Shown in pieces: positions 21,828 to 32,599 of a DNA stretch of 64,000 nt. Below the pieces are notes generated by a model, which was not told the DNA's origin, made no database searches, and was given only the letters and a program-made list of their open reading frames with translations. The translations under genes and the position numbers were made by a program. The stretch's first letter is position 1. Each line of letters opens with the position of its first letter. Where the stretch lies: NCBI GenBank assembly GCA_032690845.1, contig CM064430.1:10278949-10342948 (forward strand), in the 5' to 3' direction. Source of the DNA: Eleusine coracana subsp. coracana (lineage: Eukaryota > Streptophyta > Magnoliopsida > Poales > Poaceae).

Positions 21828-22308
21828 GGTATTGTAGAATTTAAAAGGCCATGTTACATTTCTGTTGTAATAATGTAACATCCGTGCAATAGACTATGAA
21901 AGTCTAGATTCGTCACCAGGATTGTAACAAATGCTTGGGTCACGCTGCTTCGTATATGTATTATATGAACTTATGTTAAACACTCACAACCAATACATAA
22001 CTCTCGTCAGCCCTCTAAACAACGCTCCCAATAACTGATATGAACCATGGAGACTAAGAACTCACTCGGTCATACATATGTGAACTGGGAGAATTGTCTT
22101 GGTCCCCAACAGACGGCAAGAACCCTGGGGACTAAGTAACCCGCTTGGTCAACATGCACGAGTTGAGGTGGTACCAAGTGTCCAAATTTAAATCATGACT
22201 TAAACGATAACAACAATGATCCATAAAAATTCGAAAATTGCCAAACCAGTCGTCATTACCATAATTTATACAAAATCAAATAAAGGTAATTACAAAAGGC
22301 TATAAATA
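21828..22308. other. Non-coding stretch between antisense ORF and integrase
   Basis: The 3' ends of the antisense gene and the sense pol converge on this 480 bp. It contains a repeated phrase around 22020-22160 (ACCATGGAGACTAAGAACTC / ACCCTGGGGACTAAGTAACC). No coding signal. Confidence 0.5.
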
Positions 22309-24969
22309 CTAAGCATAGAAATGACGTAGCTGTGATATGTTCCAGGAACTTTGAAGGTCTGACCCATCGTTGCGCATCAAACAGTACGCACCCGACCGAG
22401 TGATTTCCTTTACAATAAAGGGTCCTTCCCATGGGGTCGAGAGTTTGTGCTTGCCTACCGTGGACTGGACCTGCCTCAAGACCAAGTCTCCGACTGAAAA
22501 GCCTCGCACTCTGACGTTTTTGTCATGATAACGTCGCAAGCTTTGTTGGTACTTTGCCGATCACAGTAACATGGCATCACGCTTCTCCTCTAGGAGCAAC
22601 AAGTCGTCACATCTGTGGTCATTGGAAGTTTCTTCTTCATACGAAGCCACGCGAGGGGAGGTGAACAAAATCTCAGTTGGTAACATGGCTTCCGACCCGT
22701 AAACCAAGGAGAAAGGAGAATGCCCTGTGGCACGGCTTACATTAGTTCAAAGCCGCCACAGTACTGCTGGCAGTTCCCGAACCCAACGTCGAGCATATTT
22801 TTCCAGCCGATCAAATATACGTGGCTTAATTCCCGATAGCAAGAGGCCATTTGCACGTTCAACTTGGTCGTTGCTCTGCGGGTGGGCAGCCGAGGCGTAG
22901 CCAATCTTAAAACCCACTCGGCTCGCAAATTCTTTGAACTCCTCCGCTGTAAACTGAGTACCGTTATCAGTGATGATTTTATGTGGTGCACCGAACCGAG
23001 TAACTATTTCAGTCATGAATTTGACGGCCTTCTTTGCTGAAATCTTTCCGACTGGTTTTACCTCGATCCACTTAGAGAACTTGTCTACTGCCACGAAAAG
23101 GTGAGTAAAACCCCCCTGAGCCTTCATGAAAGGCCCAACAATATCTAGACCCCATACTGAAAATGGTCATGTTATTGGGATATTTTGAAGCTCTGTGGCA
23201 GGCACGTGCATCTGGCGGGCAAAGAACTGGCACCCCTCACACTTTCAGACAATTTCCCTGGCATCGGCACCAACAGTCAGCCAATAGAAACCTTGTCTCA
23301 TTGCTTTGGATGCAATTGTGGATGGGCCTGCATGGTTCCCGCAAATGCCAGCATGGATGTCCCCTAACACGACTCTTCCTTCATCTTGAGACAAGCACTT
23401 CATCAGCAGCCCATATGGGCTTTGTTTGTACAGACCATGGTCAACAATACAATATGATCGAGACTTGCGAATAATCCTCAGGGCTTCGTCTTTATCAGTC
23501 GGTAGTGTACCACCATCCAGGTACTCGATGAGAGGAGTTCGCCAATCTACTGTAATGATAGCGACATGTGGTGTTGGTTCCGCCTTCGATGCCGACTGCT
23601 CAATAGTTTGCTGGATTAGTACAGATGGTTTATAGAGATCATCAAGAAATACTCCGTTAGGTATTTTAGACCTACTAGACCCAAGTTTGTCTAGTTCGTC
23701 TGCCTCTTCGTTATACTTACGAAGGACGTGTTTATACTCAATACCATCAAACTTGTCTTCTAGCTTCTGAACTTCAATGCAGTAGGCTGTCATGCTTTCG
23801 TGGGAACAACACCACTCCTTTGTTACTTGATTAATCACCAGAGCCGAGTCACCAGAGACGCTCAATCTCTGAACTCTGAGTGAAACAACCATTCTAAGCC
23901 CATGTAGTAGTGCCTCATACTTTGCAGCATTGTTAGACGCGCAAAAGTGCATACAAATAACGTATCACAGCTTGGCCCCTTCAGGAGATGTTAATACAAC
24001 ACCTGCCCCGGCACCTTCCAGTTGTAAGGAACCATCAAACGTTATTTGCCAATAGCTTAATTCATGCGGGCTAGGCGGTAACTCGCATTCTGACCACTCG
24101 GCAACAAAGTGTGACAAAGCCTGACATTTGACCGAATCACGGGACTTGAAGGTAATATCATACGATCCCAACTCAACAGCCCATTTAGCAATTTTTCCAG
24201 TGGCCTCTCTATTGTGTAGCAATTCGCCTAGGCCAAACGACGTGTGGACCTCGATCGGGTGATCCTCAAAATAATGCTTCAACTTCTGAGATGTCATTAA
24301 TAATGCATAAATTAGCTTCTGGAGCTAAAAATATCATACCTTGGACTCAGATAAGACCTCACTGACAAAATAGACGGGCCGCTGCACCTTTTGAGCCTTG
24401 CCATCTTCGTCCCGTTCCACCGCCAGCGCGGTGCTGACAACGTGTGTGGTTGCGGAGATGTACAACTGCAAGGGTTCCTTTGGTTTTGGAGGGGTTAGCA
24501 CCATAGGACCACTAATATAGGCCTTAAAATCATCTAAAGCTCTCTGAGCGTCATCATTCCATGTGAATGATTCTTGCTTCTTGAGTAACCGGAAAAAGGG
24601 CAACCCTCGAACGCCTAATCGTGAGACAAACCGGCTGAGTGCTGCCATGCAATCGGTGAGTTTTTGGATGTCTTTTTGCGAATGTGGAGGTCCCATCCAC
24701 AATATGGCAGTAACCAAGGTTGTTGATCGGGGTGTTGTGGGCAACGTTGAGTTGTCACCCGAGATGGTTTCCGCCTGGAAAGTCGCCACCGAGTTGTCGA
24801 ACCCGAGCGGGAGTCGGCTGGCTAGATTTCGTTGATTGGCCACGCGTTCCTCCTTGACATGGTCCCCGTGCGGATCGGCGACGAGGCTGACGGTTCCGAA
24901 GCGGATCTTGTCTCTCGGGCGAAACTTGATGTCGACGAAAGCCATCGATTTTGATGATGCTATGCTCAA
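22309..24969 (-). pseudogene. Tat gypsy: gag stub, RNase H, second RNase H, integrase
   Basis: Minus strand from 24969: a gag stub (SKSMAFVDIKFRPRDKI) passes directly into GPPHSQKDIQKLTDCMAALS and LYISATTHVVSTALAVERDE, the RT/RNase H end. Most of gag, the protease and the RT palm are therefore deleted. The second, archaeal-type RNase H (about 24070-23690) has ITFDGSLQLEGAGAG, KYEALLHGL, SGDSAL and ADELDKLGSS, so its acidic residues are kept. Integrase shows HAGICGNHAG, then FVAVDKFSKW, ITDNGTQF and DQVERANG (DDE residues present), and ends VGDLVLRQVQ...WNISQLRHFYA. Frame breaks occur near 24300, 23960, 23240 and 22740. Non-functional. Confidence 0.85.
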
Positions 24970-24995
24970 CGCAGCCCCCTACCTGGCGCGCCAAC

Positions 24996-25431
24996 TGTCG
25001 ACACTAATATCGGCAGTGGATCATAGGGCAACCCATGATCCTTGTTTATCGGTAGAGGCATGCACGAGACCGAGAGTCGATGGACACACAAGACACAAGG
25101 TTTAGACAGGTTTGGGCCTCCCGGAGGATAACAACCCTACGTCCTGTGTTCTGTAGTGTATTATTCGGGATATGATATGGGTTCTCTATGAGAGAGCCCC
25201 TGCCCCTCCTTATATATCCGGGGGCAGGGTTATATGGCAAGTGTCCTAGTCGGTTACAACATGATTTCCGACTAGGGTTCTATCTCTAACTTTCTATCTC
25301 TAGTATTGACTTGTCGTGTACTCCAAATAATAATCCGAGTAGTTATCTTCATGGGCTTTATCTTTATTGGACCCCGGCCCACTCGGCAATATATCCGAGT
25401 AGTGAGGTATCCCTGGTATATATATCCCACA
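24996..25431 (-). repeat. 5' LTR of the Tat element
   Basis: 436 bp. On the minus strand TGTGGGATATATATACC...TTAGTGTCGACA, immediately before the PBS region. TATATAAGG (minus) near 25208-25216 is a likely TATA box. Related sequence recurs at 51880-52220. Confidence 0.8.
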
Positions 25432-25436
25432 AGCAC

Positions 25437-26558
25437 TAATCAAATTCCTCTTTATTGTGGGAGCATGCTACACATTCTTCAACAGGATAGTCTTAGCTGA
25501 AGCGAGCTTCAGTTCGACTGTACCAACACTAAAAATAGTAGCAGCTAATTCGTTTCCCATCAAGATGGAAGAGGACTGCGTCCCCTGATAAGAAGAGAAC
25601 ATAGACATATCATAACACACATGAACATTGGCACCTGTATCAATCCACCAATCCAAAGATTGAATTGCTAAAAAAACAAATGGTAAATTACCATACCCGG
25701 ATGGATGGGTCTCAACACCGTTGTTTTTGCCAATGGTCACATTGATAGCCTTCTTTTGCTGTCCATCAGAATTGTCTTTGCGGTGGCGGCAATCTTTGCA
25801 GTTGCCCTAGTTTGCCACACACATAGCAGGATTTGTTGTCCTTTTTCACATTGTTCTTCTTGAGTTAGTGGCTTTCTTAGGCTTTCCATTGACCTACATC
25901 TTTCCCTTGTTCCTGTTGTTGTAAGTTTTCTTTTTCAACTACAACATTTGCACTAGCATCATTCTCTACAGCGGCAGAAGTGCTTGGAGCGTCTTTAGCC
26001 ATTGCCTTCTCTTCCACGTCGAGGGCTATAATTATATTCTTGGTTGAGATATCTTCCCTCTTGTGTTTCAAGCTCATGAGAAAATCTCTCCAATAGGTAG
26101 GGAGTTTGGCAACAATGCACACTGCCACAACTCGATCAAGCAAAGGACATCCCAAACTTGCAATCTCTCCTGCCATAAGCTATAACTCGTGAGTTTGAGA
26201 CACTATCGACTTTGTAGCATCAATGCTGAAGTCAAAGAGTTGCTCACACATGTACAACAGGCGACCGGCTTCAGAGACGACATATTTGCGCTCAAGTGCA
26301 TGCCACAACTCAGTGGGATCAGTATAATTCATATAAACATCATACAAATTATCCGCTAAAAGGGTCAAGATACAGCCAAGCGCTGAATCACGCATTGTGA
26401 AAAACATTGGTCTGCTCAACCGTGAATGGCATCACTGGGTGGATCACCCACCACAGTCCCATTGACATAAGCAAGAATCTGACTTTAGTCTGCCAACGAC
26501 GGAAGTTTTCACCACCTCTAAACCTCTCAGGTTTCATTGCATCCGAAACACCAACCAT
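25437..26558 (-). pseudogene. Copia gag and protease remnant
   Basis: Starts MVGVSDAMKPERFRGGENF at 26558 on the minus strand. Copia gag (UBN2-type) follows: RRWQTKVRFLLMSMGLW, a frame change near 26400, ALGCILTLLADNLYDVYMNY, ELWHALERKYV, then a stop near 26178 and LPTYWRDFLMSLKHKREDIS. A damaged CCHC-type knuckle lies near 25790-25830. The protease has LDWWIDTGANVHVC (D-T-G catalytic box) near 25600-25660. The frame is cut at 25436 by the Tat LTR in the middle of a LKNV-x-HAP motif. These are structural and processing proteins of the copia particle, here non-functional. Confidence 0.85.
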
Positions 26559-26600
26559 TGCTAGAATAATAGAATAAACACACCAATAAGGTTTCTGGAT

Positions 26601-27342
26601 TGTTGGAAATATGCATGTTATTCTATTTCCAGATTTTAGTTTTAGGCAAATTTCATTGACATATAAACACACAATGCAAACTAACTCACATAGAGTTTGT
26701 CGACGCTTAATTTAGCGCGAAAAGTAGGCGAAGCAGACCGTCGATGTAGACATCGTAGATCTCCAATACAGTAGCCCTCTATTGCAATCAAACAATCGTC
26801 GATGAGGCAGCGCAGATCGTCCTTGAACACTTGTTGAAGATGCAGCGCGGATCGTAGTCGAACATCTTCGAGCAGTCACGCAAATGCACTACCTAGAAAC
26901 CTTATTGTTGCCCCTCGTATGGGCTTTACGGAGACAAAGGCTCGGAGATTCTGCTCACTCTCTTCCTCGGTGCACGCCAAGCAAAAGAGTTGGCGAGATT
27001 GGAGCAGCTCAACGTCGCAACACAGTTTTCTCAATGGAATATGAAGTGTAGAAAGGAATGAATCATTAGTTCAGAAACATGGACATCTCCATGGCCTTAT
27101 ATAGGCACGGCTGCCCTCAAGGAGTCATTTTCTTACTAATTGCACTCTCAAATTAGTAGTTAATAGTATGGCTGACCTATTAACTTCAGTTATGGCATTA
27201 ATCATGTGTTAATCCTCTTAATTAGTACATAGCAGTTCATAATTGATGAAGGATGCTAATGGCTGATAAACTCAATTTATTGACATTAAATTGCTTTAGA
27301 ATTTCTCTTAAATTGACCACTAAAATAGGTCAAATTCCAATA
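26601..27342 (-). repeat. 5' LTR of the copia element
   Basis: 742 bp matching the split LTR at 16434-18567. It runs TGTTGGAAATATG...AAATTCCAATA, the last bases having decayed from CCAACA, and is followed by the target duplication GAAGA (27343-27347). Confidence 0.88.
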
Positions 27343-27769
27343 GAAGATAGTCAATATCATAAACTGTAGCATCAGTTTCGTCATCAAGAATTCCCCCACC
27401 ATCTCCTCTTCATGAATGGCTGCTTCAGGTTGTGTGCTTGTAGCAATTTCAGGTTCAGTGATAAGTGCTTGCTGTTGGGTAGATGGAAAACTAGTACTTT
27501 GAGCATTGCCTTCATCTGTGATCTTTTGTTTCTTTTCAGCTCTACCCCTGAAAGATTTCAAGGCTATGACTAAGCACTTTTTTTTAATTTCTTATACAGT
27601 ACAAATAAAGAAGATACAATCAATGAACAATTGTTTAATGAACTAATTGACCACTGATCAGTAAATAATCATCATTCTTCAGAGACAAATAATGCAGACA
27701 CACTAAACAACCTACCTCAGCTTCGGAACCTACTGCAGCAAGCGATTCTTCCCATTTTCTCTCCGCCAT
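27343..27769 (-). pseudogene. hAT transposase, N-terminal part
   Basis: A candidate start ATG at 27769 opens a short exon, MAERKWEESLAAVGSEAE, ending at 27716 before GTAGGT. The next recognisable coding block (27552 leftward) reads RAEKKQKITDEGNAQSTSF and then acidic, Thr/Gln-rich sequence typical of these proteins' N-terminus. A frame change brings it into ILDDETDATVYDIDY, which joins LPHDPGKG across the copia. The acceptor could not be placed in phase. Confidence 0.65.
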
Positions 27770-28174
27770 CACGATTGCTGGTTGCTGTACGCCAAGTGGT
27801 GAGTGCTCGAGCCGCCAGCAGAGAATAGGAGACGGCAGTGTGGTGATGATCGACTTTGCAACCCTAGTTTGGTAACTGACGAGCGGTTTGGCAGGGGTGC
27901 AGTGAGAAGACGAAATGAACGCTGAACTGTCGATGGAAAACTGACATCATCGGTGATTAGAACTTGACCCTGGGTCAGTGGGCTTTTTTAGTTTCCTGGC
28001 CATCGTGGGTAGTGGCTGGCTGTTAGACACGTTGTGGGCTTAAAAATAATATTTACAATAGAATATGTTCCTTTGTACTATTTGTTTAATCATCTATATG
28101 CACTAATCCTTTAGAATCATTGTTTTTTTTGTGCCAAAATCGATGGTGCTCTCAACTGATCACCCATGAACCAT

Positions 28175-28198
28175 GCTGGTTCCGCCCCTGGCAACTGG
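28175..28198. repeat. hAT right terminal inverted repeat and target duplication
   Basis: The plus strand reads CTGGTTCCGCCCCTG to 28190, the inverted partner of the left end at 2392. GCAACTGG (28191-28198) follows and matches GCAACGGG on the left at 7 of 8 bases. Confidence 0.8.
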
Positions 28199-28232
28199 AG
28201 AAGGTAAACTGTAGTGAAACTAATAAAACAAA

Positions 28233-28762
28233 GGGAAAAAAGTCCATACTACTCCCTCAAGTATAATAAAAGTCCACATAACCCCTTAAACTATCTTTTG
28301 GTTCATTTTACACCTAATCTGTGACACTTGGTTTAATTCACCCCTTAATATAATTTGTATTTTTTATTTCACTATGCACAAATTGAATTATAATTTAAAA
28401 TTTTGCATGGATGTAGTGAATATCACAATATATGCCAGAAAAATATATCATGAATTTTCCGTCGTCATTTTTAATATGATGTTGTATCCCAAGGGTTACT
28501 GAATTATTAAATATCTTAGCCCATCAAAATAATTATTAAAAGCTATTTTATATTTTGATGGTATGAGTTACAATGTCTACTATCATCTCACAAAATTTTA
28601 ACTTAATGCCACACTTGTTCATGGAGAAATAAAAAAGACAAATTGTATTAAGGGGTAAATTAAACCAAGTGACATAGTTTAGGGGTGAAATGAACCAAAA
28701 TATAGTTTAGTTGATCATATAGACTTTGAGTATATTTGAGGGGACTAATTTGAACTTTTTCC
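28233..28762. mobile_element. Mutator-like foldback MITE, 530 bp (family A, copy 1)
   Basis: Ends GGGAAAAAAGTCC and (inverted) GGAAAAAGTTC, with inverted similarity reaching over 100 bp from each end. A perfect 9-bp target duplication TAAAACAAA is at 28224-28232 and 28763-28771. The inner arms share a phrase (TTTGGTTCATTTTAC / CACTTGGTTTAAT) with the element at 55231-55774. Confidence 0.88.
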
Positions 28763-28771
28763 TAAAACAAA

Positions 28772-30283
28772 ATGGTTATGTTTTGTTTTTGCAGATTTGT
28801 ACTAAGTACACAGCTGCGTATACTGTGCGTTTGGAAGACTGGTTATTCGTTACATAGATGATGAAATTAAAAAATTTCTTTTCGTCTGACATGTTCTTTT
28901 TTTTACGAGGAATTGACTGACAAGTTCTTAGGAGAGCATCAGCATCAATAACTTTGGGTTACTAAGAAAAAAAAATCACTGGTGCTTTACCAAGCTAGCT
29001 CTACCCGAAGATATAAATCCAAGGTCAGTATCTCAATTATTGTGCCTAACAACGTTTTTTCCCTTTCTTCGCAATAAATTCTAGGGTCGCTAATGTTTGG
29101 CCGATATGCAGATGCCAGTTTACGCTGTGACAAGAGGCTGAAAACAGGTGAAGACAGAAATTGCAGTTGTTTTCAGTTCACATGGGGACAAAGGATGATG
29201 TTGTCCCTCAGTTGAGTGCCATCTCACGTCTTCTGCATCAATGAGCTAAAGCGCATATAGATCAGGCCACCATCATTAAGATCTGACATTCCTCACACAA
29301 ATCCAATTTACCGACATTGAGCACCTTTGTCACACACCGCGGACCAACTGAGAGGCTCGCAAGGGTGGTAACGTAGAAAATCCGCCTGTATATAATTGGA
29401 TCATATAAGGAGAGGTTAAACGACATGAGGTCTTGCTCGGTTGTTATAGAATATAATCCACATGTATTACTTTCAAGATATGAATTGATATCACTTAGGT
29501 CCTGTTTGAATACAGTTTAGATTTTTAAAATCAAATTTTTATATTAAGATTTTAGAATCTGGATTCTAAATAAAATCTACGTGGTGGTGTTTGGATACCC
29601 ATCATATTCTTAAAATTCAAAGAGCTTTGAGTCTTTGGACATATGAAATCTGGCTCGATACGGGTATAACCAGATTATGAGATTCTTTAAATCTGGTATT
29701 CTATATTTTAGAATCCAGAAAAAAATCTGTCATGTTTGGAGTCTCCTGAATTCTAAAATCTGGATTCTTTAAATCTCAGTGGATCAAAACAAGGCCTCAA
29801 TCGACATCAAAAAATGAAACCATATCATGATTGCTTTTTTGGACTCGAAGGGCTGAGTTTTATTCCATGTCTCGAAGGCACATAAAAGATCGAAATGTAC
29901 CGATTTTCATACCACGCCAGGTCAAACCCAACGCCCCTTTCATGTCAGACCAAATTTCAAACAATGTATGATCCATCCATATAGTTTGAGCTGAAATACA
30001 CGTGGTTTGAAGACAGCTGAGCTTGAGAGAGAAGGAGAATGATTCAGGTTACGTCACCTAGGCTTCCCTAGGCGACTCAAGTTTAGGTCTCGGAGAGATT
30101 CCTAGTCTCGTCTGATTTTGGTACTTTCCACCATAATTCCACCTGGATTGACGCCCATTCACTAGCGGCTACTCGATCCACCAACTAGATTCCTATAGAT
30201 TAGGGTTTGTCTGTCCTGATCTCGATCTACGAGTTAGGGTAGACGTTGTTTTCTCTAGAGGCGATTGTTGGAGGGGATCATAG
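28772..30283. other. Non-coding interval, ending in the probable LINE 5' UTR
   Basis: AT-rich sequence with one MITE-like unit (29498-29797) and no protein or RNA gene I can support. The last ~250 bp before 30284 probably form the LINE 5' UTR. I could not fix the 5' end of the LINE or find its target duplication. Confidence 0.5.
29498..29797. mobile_element. MITE-like foldback, ~300 bp
   Basis: The left end GGTCCTGTTTGAATAC and the inverted right end AGGCCTTGTTTTGATCC resemble GGCCTTGTTTGGATCC-type MITE termini. Inside are repeated inverted phrases around AATCTGGATTCTAAA. No convincing target duplication was found, so the boundaries are tentative. Confidence 0.5.
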
Positions 30284-30960
30284 ATGGCGGAGAAGAGGAA
30301 TGGGGGTCCTAGTGGGGATCAGAGCAAGGGGGGACTGGAGGAAGCAATGAAGCATTTGAACTTGTTAGGGGCGGAGAGAAGAGGCATAAAGTTAGGGAAG
30401 CAAATCACTAGTGGATCGAAGGAGTAGGAGTGGCAGGCGGTGGGGAAGGCTCTGGCTGAGAAACTAATTTCTATGGAGGGGATCCAGCAAACTCTTGGCA
30501 GAATCCTGTGTTCTGATCAAGGCATGATCTGCAAGGAGATGGGGGATAACCTCTTCCTCTTCCATTTCAATCACCCGACCAAGATCAAGAGGGCGCTTGA
30601 GGACGAGCGCTGGATGACAGGGCACAATCTCCTGGTGATTGTGGAGTATGATGGACGTCGGGCTTTGGAGGCGATGGAGTTCACTCACATCTCGATCGGG
30701 CTTCGGGTGTCTCAATTTCCAATGGGGACGATGAATAAGGAGGCAGCAGAGATCATTGGGGAGGAGGTTGGGAGGTTTCTAGATGTTGATGCGGAGGAGA
30801 ATGGCTCGGTGAAGACTGATGAGGAGGGGGGAGGAGCACCGGTGGTGTCCTTTGGAGTACAAGTTCCTGCCTGAATTCTGCTCCAGGTGTGGAATCATTG
30901 GACACATGGAGAAGAGCTATGACAAGAAGGATAGTGGGAGTGAGGGGTGGTAGTACAAGA
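30284..30960 (+). pseudogene. LINE ORF1 (DUF4283-type, zinc knuckle)
   Basis: Begins MAEKRNGGPSGDQSKGGLEE at 30284, with an in-frame TAG at 30425. The DUF4283-like domain follows (MICKEMGDNLFLFHFNHPTK, MTGHNLLVIVEYD). A frame change near 30850 leads to LPEFCSRCGIIGHMEKSYDK, the knuckle. Its final Cys has become Tyr, so the CCHC site is broken. ORF1 proteins of this type bind LINE RNA. Confidence 0.8.
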
Positions 30961-31467
30961 GCTGGCATCGGGTGACACCACCAAGGAGGCATTTCTCGAA
31001 TGATTTCTAGCCTTGGTTGACCAACATTATGGGAACACAATTGTCACAACCCTCAAGGATTAGTGGTGACTGGAGAAGGGATAAGGAGGTGCGAAAGCAA
31101 GTCACAGCTAGTTTGGGAAACTCACGGGAGGGGGACAAGGAGACTCAATGGGGTAACATGATGTTGGAGGAAGGGACTTTGCATGGCACGGTTCCACGCT
31201 AGGAGGGAGGTAGCAAGGGCAAAAAGGAAGAACCAAAGGTTGTAGAAGGCTAAAAAGGAAAAGGCACGTACAGGAGAAGGGAGAGGAAATCGCCTTAGAA
31301 AGAACCACTAGAGACGCTAGGGGCAGGTGTAAAGAGGATTTTTAGGACCTCATGGAGATTGATCAATTGGGGAATAAAGCAGAAAAGGCAAATGTCATGT
31401 CCAATTCGGGGGCAGGGGAAGCAAACAATGAGAAAGTGATGCTGTGAAAACAGCTCTACGAGCAGAA

Positions 31468-32410
31468 ATGAAGATTGTGACATGGAACTGACGAGGATTG
31501 GGCAATCGCCTAGCAGTTCGGAGGCTTCTGGATCACCAGAAGCGGGAGGGAGAGGATATTCTCTTCTTGTCTAAAACCAAAATGGACAAGAGGCGAATTG
31601 AGAAATCTAGATGGATGTTGGGTCTCACAAACCTTGTGTTCAAGGAGAGTATAGGGAGGAGTGGGGGTTTAGCTTTGATCTGGCATAATGGTGTTGATGT
31701 TTCTCTGAAAGCTAATTCAAAATATTACATTGATGTGGACATAGCTGATGGGATGGGTGGATCTTGGCATTTTACTAGTTTGTATGGGGAGCCACAAAGT
31801 GATCTTAAGGATCGTATGTGGGAGGCGATGAGATTGTTGGTTGCAAATGGTTCTGGACCATGGCTCTATTATGGGGATTTCAATGAGATTTTATTTTCTC
31901 ATGAGTAGCAGGGTAGGGCGACTCGGCCCTGATCATGCATGGAGAAATTCCAGATGGTGTTTGGTGGATCTTGGCTACAAGAGTGATACCTTCACCTAGC
32001 GTAACCAGAGCCATAAGCGGGAGAGATACATTCGAGAGAGGTTGGATAGGCGGTGGCCAATCTAGCATGGCGGTCTAGGTTTTCGCTGGTTGAGGTGATC
32101 AACGGTGAGCTGAGGTACTCGGATCACCGACCAGTAATCATTAACGTAGAGGGCGGTGGATGTGACCAAGATAGGCGGGAGCAAACTTTTTGTTTTGAAG
32201 CTAGATGGCTGAAGGAAGACAAGTGTGAGAAATTTGTAAAGATTGCTTGGGTAGAAGCGCTCCAGCTTGATGCACAGAACGTGTCAGAGGGGCTTCATGG
32301 AGTGGCTGGAGTGTTTTCAAATTGGAACAATAATGTCTTGGGTGATCTTGAAAAGCGAATAAAAAGAGTAAAGAAGGATTTGTCTGTGCTGATGGATGTC
32401 AATCTCTGAC
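31468..32410 (+). pseudogene. LINE ORF2 start: AP-type endonuclease
   Basis: MKIVTWN-stop-RGLGNRLAVRRLLD opens ORF2 at 31468. The TGA at 31489-31491 stands where the family has Cys. The endonuclease continues with FLSKTKMDKR, GGLALIWHNGVDVSLKANS, YYGDFNEILFSHE and a stop at 31906, then a shifted tail with SDHRPVI near 32120. It normally nicks the target DNA to prime reverse transcription. GDFNE and SDH are its typical catalytic blocks. Broken by stops and shifts. Confidence 0.82.
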
Positions 32411-32599
32411 CATTCGGTTCACAAGGAGCAGGTATTAAGTATAGATTGGGAAAACTCAAGGAACAAAAAGATTTATATTGGAAACAAAGGGCCCATGTGG
32501 AATGGCTAAAATGTGGGGACCAAAACACATAGTTCTATCATGGTCACGCATCACAGAGACGGAGGTCAAACCAGATTCGACACCTTTAGAAGGAGGATG

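Larger units (their letters stand above)
19872..25431 (-). mobile_element. Truncated Tat-type Ty3/gypsy element nested in the copia
   Basis: Minus strand: LTR (24996-25431), a primer-binding region reading GTTGGCGCGCCAGGTAGGGG (24975-24994), a stub of gag, then a jump into the last part of RT/RNase H, a second RNase H and integrase. Beyond these, on the opposite strand, is a spliced coiled-coil ORF. Dual RNase H and an antisense ORF after integrase are hallmarks of Tat-lineage elements (RIRE2/Grande-like). No second LTR is found, so the 3' end is lost. The left limit is approximate. To the right the copia gag-protease frame resumes beyond the LTR. Confidence 0.8.
16434..27342 (-). mobile_element. 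Ty1/copia element in the hAT, itself broken by nested insertions
   Basis: LTRs read TGTTGG...CCAACA in both orientations. Target duplications GAAGA stand at 16429-16433 and 27343-27347. Coding remnants on the minus strand are gag/protease (25437-26558) and the RNase H end (19391-19850). Between them lies a truncated Tat-type gypsy (about 19872-25431) which, with flanking deletion, has replaced integrase and RT. The left (3') LTR holds a solo LTR (16882-18230), and the 3' untranslated region holds a MITE (18635-18888). The last base pair of the right LTR has decayed from TG to TA. Confidence 0.88.
2392..28190 (-). mobile_element. hAT transposon with TTF-finger transposase, interrupted by nested LTR elements
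   Basis: This element is bounded by inverted CAG...CTG ends and an 8-bp near-perfect target duplication. Its transposase reads on the minus strand from about 27769 to 2602. It is cut by a gypsy element (3909-15925, TSD ATAAC) and by a copia element (16434-27342, TSD GAAGA). Subtracting these and one copy of each duplication leaves about 2.86 kb. Across the copia junction the frame rejoins as DYLPHDPGKGIPI. This matches the N-terminal region of the plant family usually annotated as TTF-type zinc finger or ZMYM1-like with a hAT dimerisation domain. The middle (DUF4371) part of the transposase is mostly absent. Confidence 0.85.

Noticed and set aside
23163..23474. Plus-strand frames opposite the Tat integrase and RNase H
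   Set aside because: Shadows of the minus-strand pol, whose motifs explain the sequence. No domain on the plus strand.
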